From JADCRZ01 sp037718865 (lineage in GTDB: Bacteria; Bacteroidota; Bacteroidia; Chitinophagales; Chitinophagaceae): a DNA stretch of 64,000 bases. Shown here in pieces: positions 18,719-27,807 of this stretch. The notes under the pieces are model-generated. The model did not search any database. It was given only the letters and a program-made list of their open reading frames with translations, and was not told the origin of the DNA. The stretch spans positions 52,227 through 116,226 of the forward strand of contig JBBJMP010000020.1 of the NCBI GenBank assembly GCA_037718865.1. The letters run 5' to 3'. Positions within the stretch are counted from its first letter, which is position 1. Every line of letters starts with the position of its first letter. Position numbers and translations under genes: made by a program.

Positions 18719-18810
18719 ACACTGCCATATTACCCATGGGCTTTTGCTACTCAGGAATCAGGTTTGCGTTCCGGATTACTCAACATTTATCAATTATTCA
18801 AATCAGTTTT

Positions 18811-21252
18811 ATGAAGGTTTTAAAATTCGGCGGCAGTTCTGTTGCAAATGCTGAAAATATTAACCGGGTTATTGCGATAGTACAACAAGGAGCTGCAAGC
18901 GAAAAACTAGTGGTGGTAATTTCCGCACTGGGTGGCATTACCGATATGTTGATTCTGTGTGGAACCCTTGCTTCTGCCGGTGATGAATCTTACAAAGAAA
19001 AATTGCAGGTCATAGAACAGCGGCATCTGGAAACGGTGCGGACATTGATCCCTGTTGCCCAGCAGAGCAGTGTCTTAAGCTGGGTCAAGAAACGTTGCAA
19101 TGAAATAGAAGATATCTGCAATGGCGTCTTCTTACTTGAAGAATTATCGCCCCGTACCAAAGACAGGATAGTCAGTTACGGAGAATTGATTTCTTCACAG
19201 ATCGTATCCGAAAGATTGAAAGTGACAGAGGTGGCCAATGTTTGGAAGGATACCAGGGAACTCATCAGGACCGACTCAAACTTCACTTATGCCGATGTTG
19301 ATTTCAGCGTTACCAATCAACAGATCGCGCAATTTTTTTTAAATACGGAGCATTCCGTATTTGTTATCCCGGGTTTCATAGCCTCCGATGCACAAGGCTC
19401 TTCTACCACCCTGGGAAGAGGTGGATCTGATTATACGGCCGCCATTGTTGCTGCTGCCCTTGATGCAACTGTGGTTGAAATCTGGACCGATGTGTCGGGA
19501 ATGATGACGGCCGATCCGAGACTGGTTTCATTCCCTAAAGTGATACCCAGAATCTCCTACCAGGAAGCCATGGAGTTGTCTCATTTCGGAGCCAAGGTCA
19601 TTTATCCGCCCACTATTCAGCCGGTAATGAACAAAAAAATTCCCGTTTGGGTTAAGAACACCTTTGCGCCGCATGAACACGGAACTGTCATTGAAAGTAA
19701 AACCGTTAAGGATGGCAGTGGTATCCGCGGCATTTCAAGCATAAATAAAATCGCATTGCTGAGCCTGGAAGGAAGCGGCATGGTGGGCATCCCCGGGTTC
19801 TCGAAAAGACTGTTTGAAACGCTGGCTAATCATAAGATCAACGTAATACTAATTACCCAGGGATCCTCAGAGCACTCTATATGTGTAAGCATTGATCATC
19901 ATCTGGCAGACAAGGCCAAAAAAGTGGTGGATGATGCATTTGCCTATGAAATTGAAACGGGCAAGGTGGAGCCCCTGGTCGTAGAAAAAGAATTATCTAT
20001 TGTAGCATTGGTTGGTGACAACATGAAAAACCATCCCGGCATCAGCGGTAAAATGTTTGGCGCAATCGGCAGGAACGGTGTTAACGTGCGCGCCATTGCC
20101 CAGGGATCTTCTGAAAGAAATATTTCCGCTGTAGTGTCTACCCAGGATGTAAAAAAAGCCATAAATGTTCTTCATGAAGAATTTTTTGAAACCACCTATA
20201 AGCAAATGAACCTGTTCATCATTGGAGTAGGCAATGTAGGAGGCAGGTTGATTGCACAACTACAGCAACAAAAAACCTATCTGCAACAACATTTGCGCCT
20301 GCAAATAAAAGTAGTTGGAATCGCTAACAGTAAAAAAATGTTTTTCAATGACGAAGGTATAAGCCTCCCTGACTGGAAGCAATTGTTAGAACGGGGAGAG
20401 ACAATGAATCTGCGCCAATTTATTGAGACTATCCGGTCAAAAAATCTGCGCAATGCGGTTTTTGCGGATATAACGGCCAACGACAACGTAGCCATGAGCT
20501 ATGGAAGTTTACTGGAAAAAAGCATTTCGGTAGTGGCCTGTAATAAGGTAGCCTGTTCATCACCTTACGAATATTATAAAAAACTGAAAGACCTCGCCAG
20601 CGAATATAATTCACTTTTTTTGTTTGAAACTAATGTGGGCGCTGGCTTGCCGGTTATCGGCACACTGAACGACCTGTTAAGGAGTGGCGACAAGGTAAAT
20701 AAAATCGAAGCCGTCTTAAGCGGTACGCTTAATTTTGTTTTCAACCATTACCATGGCGGTAAAACGTTTGCAGAAATTGTACGGCAGGCACAAGATGAAG
20801 GATATACAGAACCCGATCCGAGGTTAGACCTGAGCGGAACTGATGTAATGAGAAAGATCATGATCCTGGCCAGGGAATCGGGTGAAAAACTGGAAATGGA
20901 AGAGATCGATAATAATTCCTTCATGCCTTCCTCCTGCATGCAGGGCGACGTAGAAAATTTTTACAGGGAAATGGCAAAGGAAGAAGCGCATTTCAGGAAC
21001 TTGTATGAGGAAGCGGCCAAAGCCGGAAAAAAATTAAAATTTGTTGCCAGTTATGAAAATGGAAAAGCAGCCGTAGGCCTGCAACATATCGATCCAAACC
21101 ATGATTTTTATCACTTATATGGAAAAGATAACGTAGTATTATTTTATACCAACCGGTATGTTGAACAGCCGCTGGTGGTTAAGGGAGCCGGTGCAGGTGC
21201 CGAAGTAACTGCGTCAGGAGTCTTTGCAGATATTATACGGGTGGCAAGATAA
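18811..21252 (+). CDS. thrA: bifunctional aspartokinase / homoserine dehydrogenase
   Basis: ThrA catalyses the first and third steps of the aspartate pathway: phosphorylation of aspartate, and NAD(P)H reduction of the semialdehyde to homoserine. The N-terminal kinase starts with MKVLKFGGSSV and has GRGGSDYTA. Two ACT domains follow, with feedback by threonine expected. The dehydrogenase begins around FIIGVGNVGGRL near residue 470. The start at 18811 gives 813 residues, close to the E. coli enzyme. The frame can be extended to a TTG at 18715, but that stretch is leader RNA and shows no similarity. First gene of thrABC. Confidence 0.95.
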   Translation: MKVLKFGGSSVANAENINRVIAIVQQGAASEKLVVVISALGGITDMLILCGTLASAGDESYKEKLQVIEQRHLETVRTLIPVAQQSSVLSWVKKRCNEIEDICNGVFLLEELSPRTKDRIVSYGELISSQIVSERLKVTEVANVWKDTRELIRTDSNFTYADVDFSVTNQQIAQFFLNTEHSVFVIPGFIASDAQGSSTTLGRGGSDYTAAIVAAALDATVVEIWTDVSGMMTADPRLVSFPKVIPRISYQEAMELSHFGAKVIYPPTIQPVMNKKIPVWVKNTFAPHEHGTVIESKTVKDGSGIRGISSINKIALLSLEGSGMVGIPGFSKRLFETLANHKINVILITQGSSEHSICVSIDHHLADKAKKVVDDAFAYEIETGKVEPLVVEKELSIVALVGDNMKNHPGISGKMFGAIGRNGVNVRAIAQGSSERNISAVVSTQDVKKAINVLHEEFFETTYKQMNLFIIGVGNVGGRLIAQLQQQKTYLQQHLRLQIKVVGIANSKKMFFNDEGISLPDWKQLLERGETMNLRQFIETIRSKNLRNAVFADITANDNVAMSYGSLLEKSISVVACNKVACSSPYEYYKKLKDLASEYNSLFLFETNVGAGLPVIGTLNDLLRSGDKVNKIEAVLSGTLNFVFNHYHGGKTFAEIVRQAQDEGYTEPDPRLDLSGTDVMRKIMILARESGEKLEMEEIDNNSFMPSSCMQGDVENFYREMAKEEAHFRNLYEEAAKAGKKLKFVASYENGKAAVGLQHIDPNHDFYHLYGKDNVVLFYTNRYVEQPLVVKGAGAGAEVTASGVFADIIRVAR

Positions 21253-21253
21253 A

Positions 21254-21277
21254 TGCTAATGTGCGGATGTGCGGATG
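21254..21277. repeat. GTGCGGATG short repeat
   Basis: The unit GTGCGGATG occurs twice in tandem after thrA. Variants recur after thrB (22303-22320), in the tRNA region (34740-34771, TTGCGAATGTGCGAA) and before porU2 (40900-40930). All are intergenic, so they look like one low-complexity dispersed family. Confidence 0.45.
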
Positions 21278-21340
21278 GAAGTATCGTAGCCATTTGGAAT
21301 TGCAACCACCTTAAAGGAATGTAGGCTGAATGTATAATGA

Positions 21341-22303
21341 ATGCCCATGGAAAAACATAAAGAGAATATTTTGCAAGCTGAAATGGGCAACCGGATTTCA
21401 GTATCATGCCCCGCTAGTATAGCCAACCTGGTTTGCGGTTTTGATGTGCTCGGAATGGCCCTGAATTCACCGCGGGATCTCATGCACATCGAGCTTAGTG
21501 AAATTCCAGGCATACGCATACACCACAGTGATGGCTTCCGGCTTCCGACCGCTCCAGAACAAAATGTGGCAGGTGCTGCGTTACTGGCATTGATCCATGA
21601 ACTACCTCAGCCCCCCGGTTTTGAAGTCACTATCGATAAATGCATAAAACCCGGCAGCGGCCTCGGCTCCAGCGCTGCAAGCGCAGCCGGTGTTGTTGTG
21701 GCCGCAAATCTGTTATTATCTGGCGTTTTTTCTAAACCTGACCTGGTTCGCTTTGCCATGGCCGGGGAAAAGCTGGCATCAGGTGTTAAACATGCCGACA
21801 ACATCGCTCCCTGCATTTACGGTGGAATAACACTGATCCGTTCCATTTATCCCCTGGACATTGTTGCCTTGCCGGCCCCAGACTTATATGTAACCGTTGT
21901 ACATCCGCAGATTGAAGTGAAGACCTCTGATGCAAGACAGATTCTCCGTAAAGAAGTATTGCTTAAAGATGCGATCAGGCAGTGGGGAAACATTGGCGGA
22001 CTGGTAGCTGGGTTCTTAATGAACGATCTCGATTTAATCAGCCGTTCTCTCGAAGATGTAATCATTGAACCGGTCAGGAGCATGCTTATCCCGGGCTTTG
22101 ACGAAGTGAAGTTGAAAAGCAAAGAGGCAGGTGCTATGGGAGGAGGCATTTCCGGTTCAGGACCTTCGATATTTATGCTTAGTAAAGAAGAAACTGTTGC
22201 TAAAGATGTGGAGCAGGTAATGAAAGAAATATTTAATAAAATCGGCATAGCTTATCATACTTATGTAACCACCATCAATAAGCAGGGAATAAGCGTGGAA
22301 TGA
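21341..22303 (+). CDS. thrB: homoserine kinase
   Basis: ThrB phosphorylates homoserine with ATP. It is a GHMP kinase: the ATP loop PGSGLGSSAASAAG is at about residues 105-118, with an N-terminal ASIANLVCGFDVLG motif and a C-terminal GGGISGSGPS motif. The 320-residue length is typical. Starts at Met1, Met3 or Met15 are possible; Met15 (MGNRISVSC) is closest to the usual family start. It is second in thrABC and separated from thrC by a hairpin. Confidence 0.93.
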   Translation: MPMEKHKENILQAEMGNRISVSCPASIANLVCGFDVLGMALNSPRDLMHIELSEIPGIRIHHSDGFRLPTAPEQNVAGAALLALIHELPQPPGFEVTIDKCIKPGSGLGSSAASAAGVVVAANLLLSGVFSKPDLVRFAMAGEKLASGVKHADNIAPCIYGGITLIRSIYPLDIVALPAPDLYVTVVHPQIEVKTSDARQILRKEVLLKDAIRQWGNIGGLVAGFLMNDLDLISRSLEDVIIEPVRSMLIPGFDEVKLKSKEAGAMGGGISGSGPSIFMLSKEETVAKDVEQVMKEIFNKIGIAYHTYVTTINKQGISVE

Positions 22304-22330
22304 TGTGCGGATGTGCAAATGAGGAAATTG

Positions 22331-22366
22331 CCCGTGGTTGGTGTTTTTCACCAACCACCCTCCGGG
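22331..22366 (+). other. strong hairpin between thrB and thrC
   Basis: GTGGTTGGTG (22334-22343) and CACCAACCAC (22349-22358) make a perfect 10-bp stem with a five-T loop; flanking CCCG and CGGG can extend it. No U-run follows, so it is unlikely to be a full terminator. It sits 16 bases before the thrC start and could set mRNA processing or a partial stop. Confidence 0.6.
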
Positions 22367-22382
22367 TTATTAAAAATGTAAC

Positions 22383-23684
22383 ATGTACTACTACAGCACC
22401 AATAACAATTCGGCCAAAACTGATTTCAAAGAAGCGACGATCAGGGGGCAGGCTCCGGACAAAGGATTATACTTTCCTGAACAGGTACCGGTATTGCCTA
22501 AAACATTTTTTGATAACATAAAAGATTATTCGAAAGAAGAAATTGCATTGGCTGTTATCCGGCCATATACCGGCGACACCTTACCTGAAAGCGAGTTGCG
22601 GCGCATTGTTGAAGAAACGATCAATTTCGATTTTCCGTTAGTTGAGATAGATAAAGATATTTTTGCGCTTGAGCTTTTTCATGGTCCCACCCTTGCGTTT
22701 AAAGACGTGGGAGCCAGGTTTATGAGCCGGTGCCTGGGGTATTTTGTAAAGGATAGCACAAAAAAAATTACTGTCCTGGTAGCAACATCAGGAGATACCG
22801 GAGGTGCAGTCGCCAATGGCTTTTATGAAGTGGATGGTGTAGAGGTAGTCATCCTGTACCCTTCAGGAAAAGTGAGTAGCATACAGGAGCTGCAGTTAAC
22901 TACGCTGGGAAAAAATATTACCGCCCTGGAAGTCGATGGAAACTTTGACGACTGCCAATCGCTCGTAAAACAGGCATTTGGCGACCTCTCGTTAAACGCT
23001 GAATTGTTCCTGACGTCAGCCAATTCAATTAACGTAGCCAGGTGGCTTCCCCAGCAATTCTATTATTTCTTTGCTTACCAGCAATGGGCAGATGAAGCAT
23101 CGCCCCCTCTCTTCTGCGTACCCAGCGGAAACTTCGGCAATATTTGCGCCGGACTACTGGCGCATCGTTCAGGCCTGCCAGTTAGTAAGTTCATCGCAGC
23201 ATGTAACACCAACGATACAGTTACAGAATATCTCAATACCGGGGATTATACACCCAAACAGGCAATAGCCACCTTGTCCAATGCCATGGATGTGGCAAAT
23301 CCCAGCAATTTTGCGCGCATCCTGGAATTGTTTTCTCATCAGTTCACTTCATTGAAAGATGTGTTAAGCAGCTACAGCATTTCAGATGCGGTAACCAGGG
23401 AAACCATGAAGGAACTATACAAACGTAAAGGATATTTGCTTGACCCCCATGGTGCAGTTGCTTACTCCGCCCTTGGACAGTATCAACAAGGCTACCCCGG
23501 TAAAAAAGGCATCTTCCTGGAAACAGCACACCCCGTGAAGTTTTATGATGTGGTAGAACCGGTGATCAATGAACAAGTGCCTATGCCCGACGCGATCAAG
23601 GGACTGTTGAATCAACCGAAAAAAAGCATCAGGATCAATGTAGATTATAAAGAACTGAAAAATTATTTACTAGGAACCAAATAA
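22383..23684 (+). CDS. thrC: threonine synthase
   Basis: ThrC converts O-phosphohomoserine and water to threonine with PLP. The cofactor lysine is in LAFKDVGARF near residue 103, and an N-terminal threonine-synthase domain (STNNNSAKTDFKEA, GLYFPE) precedes it. The 433-residue length suits the bacterial class. It ends the thr operon and is convergent with rpoB across a palindromic repeat and a two-way terminator. Confidence 0.95.
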   Translation: MYYYSTNNNSAKTDFKEATIRGQAPDKGLYFPEQVPVLPKTFFDNIKDYSKEEIALAVIRPYTGDTLPESELRRIVEETINFDFPLVEIDKDIFALELFHGPTLAFKDVGARFMSRCLGYFVKDSTKKITVLVATSGDTGGAVANGFYEVDGVEVVILYPSGKVSSIQELQLTTLGKNITALEVDGNFDDCQSLVKQAFGDLSLNAELFLTSANSINVARWLPQQFYYFFAYQQWADEASPPLFCVPSGNFGNICAGLLAHRSGLPVSKFIAACNTNDTVTEYLNTGDYTPKQAIATLSNAMDVANPSNFARILELFSHQFTSLKDVLSSYSISDAVTRETMKELYKRKGYLLDPHGAVAYSALGQYQQGYPGKKGIFLETAHPVKFYDVVEPVINEQVPMPDAIKGLLNQPKKSIRINVDYKELKNYLLGTK

Positions 23685-23696
23685 AAGGCAGGTGAA

Positions 23697-23755
23697 GTTG
23701 CCGCAGATTTCGCAGATTAATAATCATGTAGATAAATCTGCGAATCTGCGGCAAC
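23697..23755. repeat. palindromic CCGCAGATT element
   Basis: Arms GTTGCCGCAGATT(T)CGCAGATT and its complement (21-22 bases, one extra T) flank a 16-base centre. It is a longer relative of the element at 11346-11403. In RNA it would fold into a long hairpin. Confidence 0.7.
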
Positions 23756-23760
23756 AAAAC

Positions 23761-23792
23761 AAAAGCCACTCACAAACGTGAATGGCTTTTTT
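23761..23792. terminator. bidirectional terminator between thrC and rpoB
   Basis: AAAAGCCACTCAC and GTGAATGGCTTTT form a 13-bp stem with one mismatch and a 4-base loop, with A/T runs on both sides. It ends the thr operon on the + strand. On the - strand it lies 17 bases past the rpoB stop, so rpoB transcription should stop here. Confidence 0.8.
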
Positions 23793-23808
23793 ATAAATAA
23801 TTCTACTA

Positions 23809-26800
23809 TTACTCAAATTTCAAATCCAAACCCAATCCCCTTAACTCGTGTACCAATACGTTAAAGGATTCCGGAATACCGGCCCTCGGAATATTATCTC
23901 CTTTAACGATGGCTTCATAGGTTTTTGCCCTTCCAATAATATCATCCGACTTCAACGTCAGCAACTCCTGCAGGATATTAGAAGCACCATAGGCTTCCAA
24001 TGCCCACACTTCCATCTCCCCAAAACGCTGGCCACCAAACTGTGCCTTGCCACCAAGCGGTTGTTGGGTGATAAGACTGTAAGGTCCGATTGAACGGGCG
24101 TGCATCTTATCATCTACCATGTGGTGCAATTTGATGATATAAATGATACCAACTGTCGCCTTCTGGTCAAAACGCTCGCCGGTTTCACCATCATACAGGA
24201 ATGTATGACCGAAGCTCGGCAATCCAGCCTGCGCAATATGATCGGCAATTTCTTCGACAGTCGCACCATCGAAAATGGGTGTCGCGAATTTCATTCCCAG
24301 TTTCTCCCCGGCCCAGCCCAAAACGGTTTCATAGATCTGGCCCAGGTTCATACGTGAAGGCACACCCAGCGGGTTCAATACAATATCTACCGGTGTCCCG
24401 TCTTCCAGGAAAGGCATGTCCTCGGCACGCACAATCTTGGCAACAATTCCTTTGTTTCCGTGACGGCCGGCCATTTTATCTCCTACCTTCAGCTTACGTT
24501 TTACCGCTAAGTAAACCTTGGCCAGCTTCAACACACCGGCAGGCAATTCATCGCCTATCGAAATATTAAACTTTTCTCTTTTATACCTTCCCAGTTCTTC
24601 ATTGTACTTGATGCTGTAATTGTGCAACAGGGTATTGATCAGGTCGTCTGTTTTTGCATCGCTGGTCCAGCCGAGAGGATTGACATTGAGGTAATCAATG
24701 CCCGTCAGGTTCTTCACAGTAAATTTCACGCCCTTTCCCAGCAATACTTCCCCAAAATTATTATTAACGCCTGCAGAATTATGATCTTTTAATAAGGTCA
24801 ATAATTTGGTAACCAGGAGCTCATTCAGTTCCGACTCATTCTTTTCGTGGATCTTTTCCAGTTTTTCAATAGCTGCTTTCTCACGAACCTTCCCGTTCTT
24901 ATCCTTTTTGGCCCTTTGAAATAACTTTTTATCGATCACAACGCCTTCTACTCCATTTGGTGCTTTCAGAGAGGCATCTTTAGCATCACCCGCTTTGTCA
25001 CCGAAAATAGCTCTCAGCAATTTCTCTTCGGGTGTAGGATCACTTTCGCCTTTTGGAGTGATCTTGCCGATAAGTATGTCTCCCTCTTTGATATGAGCAC
25101 CAATACGGATTATTCCATTTTCGTCAAGGTCTTTGGTAGCTTCCTCAGATACATTCGGAATATCCGGGGTCAGTTCTTCCTCGCCCAATTTAGTGTCACG
25201 AACTTCCAGCTCATATTCCGAAATATGAATAGAGGTAAACAGGTCTTCACGAACGACTCTTTCACTGATCACAATCGCATCTTCAAAATTGTATCCTTTC
25301 CATGGCATGAACGCTACTTTCAGGTTCCTGCCCAGGGCAAGTTCACCGTTTTGAACGGCATAACCTTCGGTCAGGAAATCACCTTCTTTAACCCGCTGCC
25401 CTTTTTTAACGGCAGGTTTAAGATTGATGGACGTTTCCTGGTTGGTTTTAATAAACTTGGTTAGTTTATAAATGATCAGATCATCTTCGAAACTAACCAG
25501 TTTCTGGGTTTCATTCCTTGTATACCGAACATGAATTTCATTGGCATCTACAAATTCGATAACCCCATCGCCTTCAGAGTGAATCTGAATGCGGGCGTCA
25601 CGGGCCGCCTTTCCTTCCAAACCGGTTCCGACGATCGGCGATTCGGGGCGGATCAGCGGAACAGCCTGGCGTTGCATGTTTGAACCCATCAGGGCCCTGT
25701 TTGCGTCGTCATGCTCCAGGAAGGGAATAAGTGAAGCGCTTAAGCCGACGATCTGGTTTGGCGCAACATCCATGTATTCCACTTCCGTTTTTTCCAGTAT
25801 AGGAAAGTCGCCGGTCTGCCGGGATACGATTTTTTCGTCTACGAAATTACCCTTGTCATCCAGCGAAGAATTGGCCTGGGCGATTTTGGCAGTGTCCTCT
25901 TCTTCAGCACTCAAGTAGGTAAGCTTCTTCATATCAACCTTTCCTTCGCTTACTTTACGATACGGGGTTTCGATAAAACCCATTTCGTTTATCTTGGCAT
26001 GAACGCATAACGTGGATATCAGACCGATGTTAGGACCTTCGGGTGTTTCAATGGTACACAGACGGCCGTAATGAGAATAATGCACGTCACGCACCTCAAA
26101 GCCCGCCCGTTCCCTGCTTAAGCCGCCCGGTCCTAAAGCCGAAATACGACGCTTGTGTGTTATTTCAGACAAAGGGTTGGTCTGGTCGAGGAATTGGGAT
26201 AGCTGTGATGTCCCGAAAAATGAATTGATAACCGAAGATAAAGTCCTCGCATTGATGAGGTCTACCGGTGTAAACACTTCATTATCGCGCACGTTCATGC
26301 GTTCACGGATGGTTCTTGCCATACGGGCAAGACCTACACCGAACTGCGCATACAATTGCTCACCCACTGTACGTACCCGGCGATTGCTCAAATGATCGAT
26401 GTCATCAATCTCCGATTTACCGTTGGTCAGTAATACCAGGTATTTGATGATTGAAATGATGTCTTCCTTGGTTAATACTTTATGATCAAGCGGGTAGTTA
26501 AGATTAAGCTTGCGGTTGATCTTATACCGGCCTACTTCACCAAGGTCATAACGTTTATCACTGAAGAACAATTTGTCGATAATGCCTCTGGCCGTTTCAT
26601 CATCCGGTGCATCGGCACCGCGAAGCTGGCGGTAGATATGTTGAACGGCTTCCAGTTCTGAGTTAGAGGTGTCTTTGTTCAACGTGTTATAGATAATCGA
26701 GTAATCACCGCTCATTTCCTCTTTCTGAATGAACACGCTCTTTACATCCATTTCGGCGATCAGCTCTATAGCCTCTTCATCGAGAATAGTATCGCGCTCG

Positions 26801-27612
26801 AGCACTACTTCATTACGCTCAATGGAAACAACTTCCCCGGTATCTTCGTCTACAAAATCTTCTACCCAGGTTCTTAAAACACGTGCAGCCAGTTTTTTAC
26901 CAAGGTATTTTTCAAGGGATTTCCTGTCTGTTTTGACTTCATTGGCCATTCCAAACAGTTCAAGAATATCTTTATCTGTTTCGTAGCCGATAGAGCGCAA
27001 CAAGGTCGTAACCGGAAACTTTTTCTTCCGGTCGATGTAAGCAAACATCACATTATTTATATCTGTTGCAAACTCCATCCAGGCGCCCTTGAAAGGGATA
27101 ACCCTGGCTGAATAAATCTTTGTTCCATTTGGATGAATGGACTGCCCAAAGAATACACCCGGTGAACGGTGCAATTGGGAAACCACTACCCTTTCAGCCC
27201 CGTTGATCACAAAGGTTCCACGGGGTGTCATATAAGGGATGTTTCCCAGGAAAACATCCTGAACGATGGTTTGAAAGTCAACGTGTTCTTCATCATTACA
27301 GCTTAGCCGTAATTTCGCTTTCAATGGAACCGCATAAGTCAACCCGCGTTCCATACACTCTTCAATGGTATAACGGGGGGGATCAATAAAATAATCCAGA
27401 AATTCCAGCATGAAAATGTTACGGGTATCCGTAATCGGAAAATTTTCCTTGAATACCCGGAATAAACCCTCTACATTACGTCTGTCCGGGGTGGTTTCTA
27501 ACTGGAAAAATTCTTTAAAAGATTGAATCTGTACTTCGAGTAGGTCAGGCGTTTCAGCTAAATTCTTAATTTTACCGAAACTTTTCCTGTTTTGCAATTT
27601 TGTTGAAGACAT
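23809..27612 (-). CDS. rpoB: DNA-directed RNA polymerase subunit beta
   Basis: RpoB is the beta subunit of RNA polymerase. The 1267-residue protein has the expected rifampicin-pocket segment (FFGTSQLSQFLDQTNPL and THKRRISALGPGG) with unaltered residues, followed by the TIETPEGPNIGLI motif. The C-terminus (GLGLDLKFE) is complete. Two things are odd. rpoC does not follow: a terminator and the convergent thrC lie there. In front, an unrelated membrane-protein gene separates it from rplL. It has its own promoter at 27744-27774. Confidence 0.98.
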   Translation of the reverse strand: MSSTKLQNRKSFGKIKNLAETPDLLEVQIQSFKEFFQLETTPDRRNVEGLFRVFKENFPITDTRNIFMLEFLDYFIDPPRYTIEECMERGLTYAVPLKAKLRLSCNDEEHVDFQTIVQDVFLGNIPYMTPRGTFVINGAERVVVSQLHRSPGVFFGQSIHPNGTKIYSARVIPFKGAWMEFATDINNVMFAYIDRKKKFPVTTLLRSIGYETDKDILELFGMANEVKTDRKSLEKYLGKKLAARVLRTWVEDFVDEDTGEVVSIERNEVVLERDTILDEEAIELIAEMDVKSVFIQKEEMSGDYSIIYNTLNKDTSNSELEAVQHIYRQLRGADAPDDETARGIIDKLFFSDKRYDLGEVGRYKINRKLNLNYPLDHKVLTKEDIISIIKYLVLLTNGKSEIDDIDHLSNRRVRTVGEQLYAQFGVGLARMARTIRERMNVRDNEVFTPVDLINARTLSSVINSFFGTSQLSQFLDQTNPLSEITHKRRISALGPGGLSRERAGFEVRDVHYSHYGRLCTIETPEGPNIGLISTLCVHAKINEMGFIETPYRKVSEGKVDMKKLTYLSAEEEDTAKIAQANSSLDDKGNFVDEKIVSRQTGDFPILEKTEVEYMDVAPNQIVGLSASLIPFLEHDDANRALMGSNMQRQAVPLIRPESPIVGTGLEGKAARDARIQIHSEGDGVIEFVDANEIHVRYTRNETQKLVSFEDDLIIYKLTKFIKTNQETSINLKPAVKKGQRVKEGDFLTEGYAVQNGELALGRNLKVAFMPWKGYNFEDAIVISERVVREDLFTSIHISEYELEVRDTKLGEEELTPDIPNVSEEATKDLDENGIIRIGAHIKEGDILIGKITPKGESDPTPEEKLLRAIFGDKAGDAKDASLKAPNGVEGVVIDKKLFQRAKKDKNGKVREKAAIEKLEKIHEKNESELNELLVTKLLTLLKDHNSAGVNNNFGEVLLGKGVKFTVKNLTGIDYLNVNPLGWTSDAKTDDLINTLLHNYSIKYNEELGRYKREKFNISIGDELPAGVLKLAKVYLAVKRKLKVGDKMAGRHGNKGIVAKIVRAEDMPFLEDGTPVDIVLNPLGVPSRMNLGQIYETVLGWAGEKLGMKFATPIFDGATVEEIADHIAQAGLPSFGHTFLYDGETGERFDQKATVGIIYIIKLHHMVDDKMHARSIGPYSLITQQPLGGKAQFGGQRFGEMEVWALEAYGASNILQELLTLKSDDIIGRAKTYEAIVKGDNIPRAGIPESFNVLVHELRGLGLDLKFE

Positions 27613-27693
27613 ACTTGTTATAAACCGATTTTAAATTATTCGAATCACCTCTAGACCAAACTCCTTGAGGATCTATTCTCAGCATTTTAATTG

Positions 27694-27725
27694 AGCAGTA
27701 CGCTTTACGGCTATGGTATACTGCT
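27694..27725 (-). promoter_or_regulatory. hairpin in the rpoB leader
   Basis: AGCAGTA and TACTGCT form a perfect 7-bp stem around 18 bases, located in the ~120-base transcribed leader of rpoB right after the promoter. A role in autoregulation is only a guess. Confidence 0.35.
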
Positions 27726-27743
27726 GATGATAATAAGGGAGGG

Positions 27744-27774
27744 CAAAGGTACAAAACTATAAGAAATCCTGAAA
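27744..27774 (-). promoter_or_regulatory. rpoB promoter
   Basis: On the minus strand TACCTTTG (27751-27744) is an exact -7 element, with TTTC 19 bases upstream (27774-27771). This gives rpoB transcription independent of the ribosomal protein genes. Confidence 0.6.
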
Positions 27775-27807
27775 ACTTTTTTTCCGTAATATTTCCTCAA
27801 AAGGAAT

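Noticed and set aside
18715..18810. 32-residue extension of ThrA from a TTG
   Set aside because: It lies in the operon leader, overlaps the leader hairpin and precedes the normal aspartokinase N-terminus.
18719..18810. classical Rho-independent attenuator in the thr leader
   Set aside because: Only weak alternative pairings and no U-run were found, so I do not call a terminator.
23848..26986. several open frames antisense to rpoB
   Set aside because: They follow the codon pattern of rpoB on the other strand and resemble no known protein.
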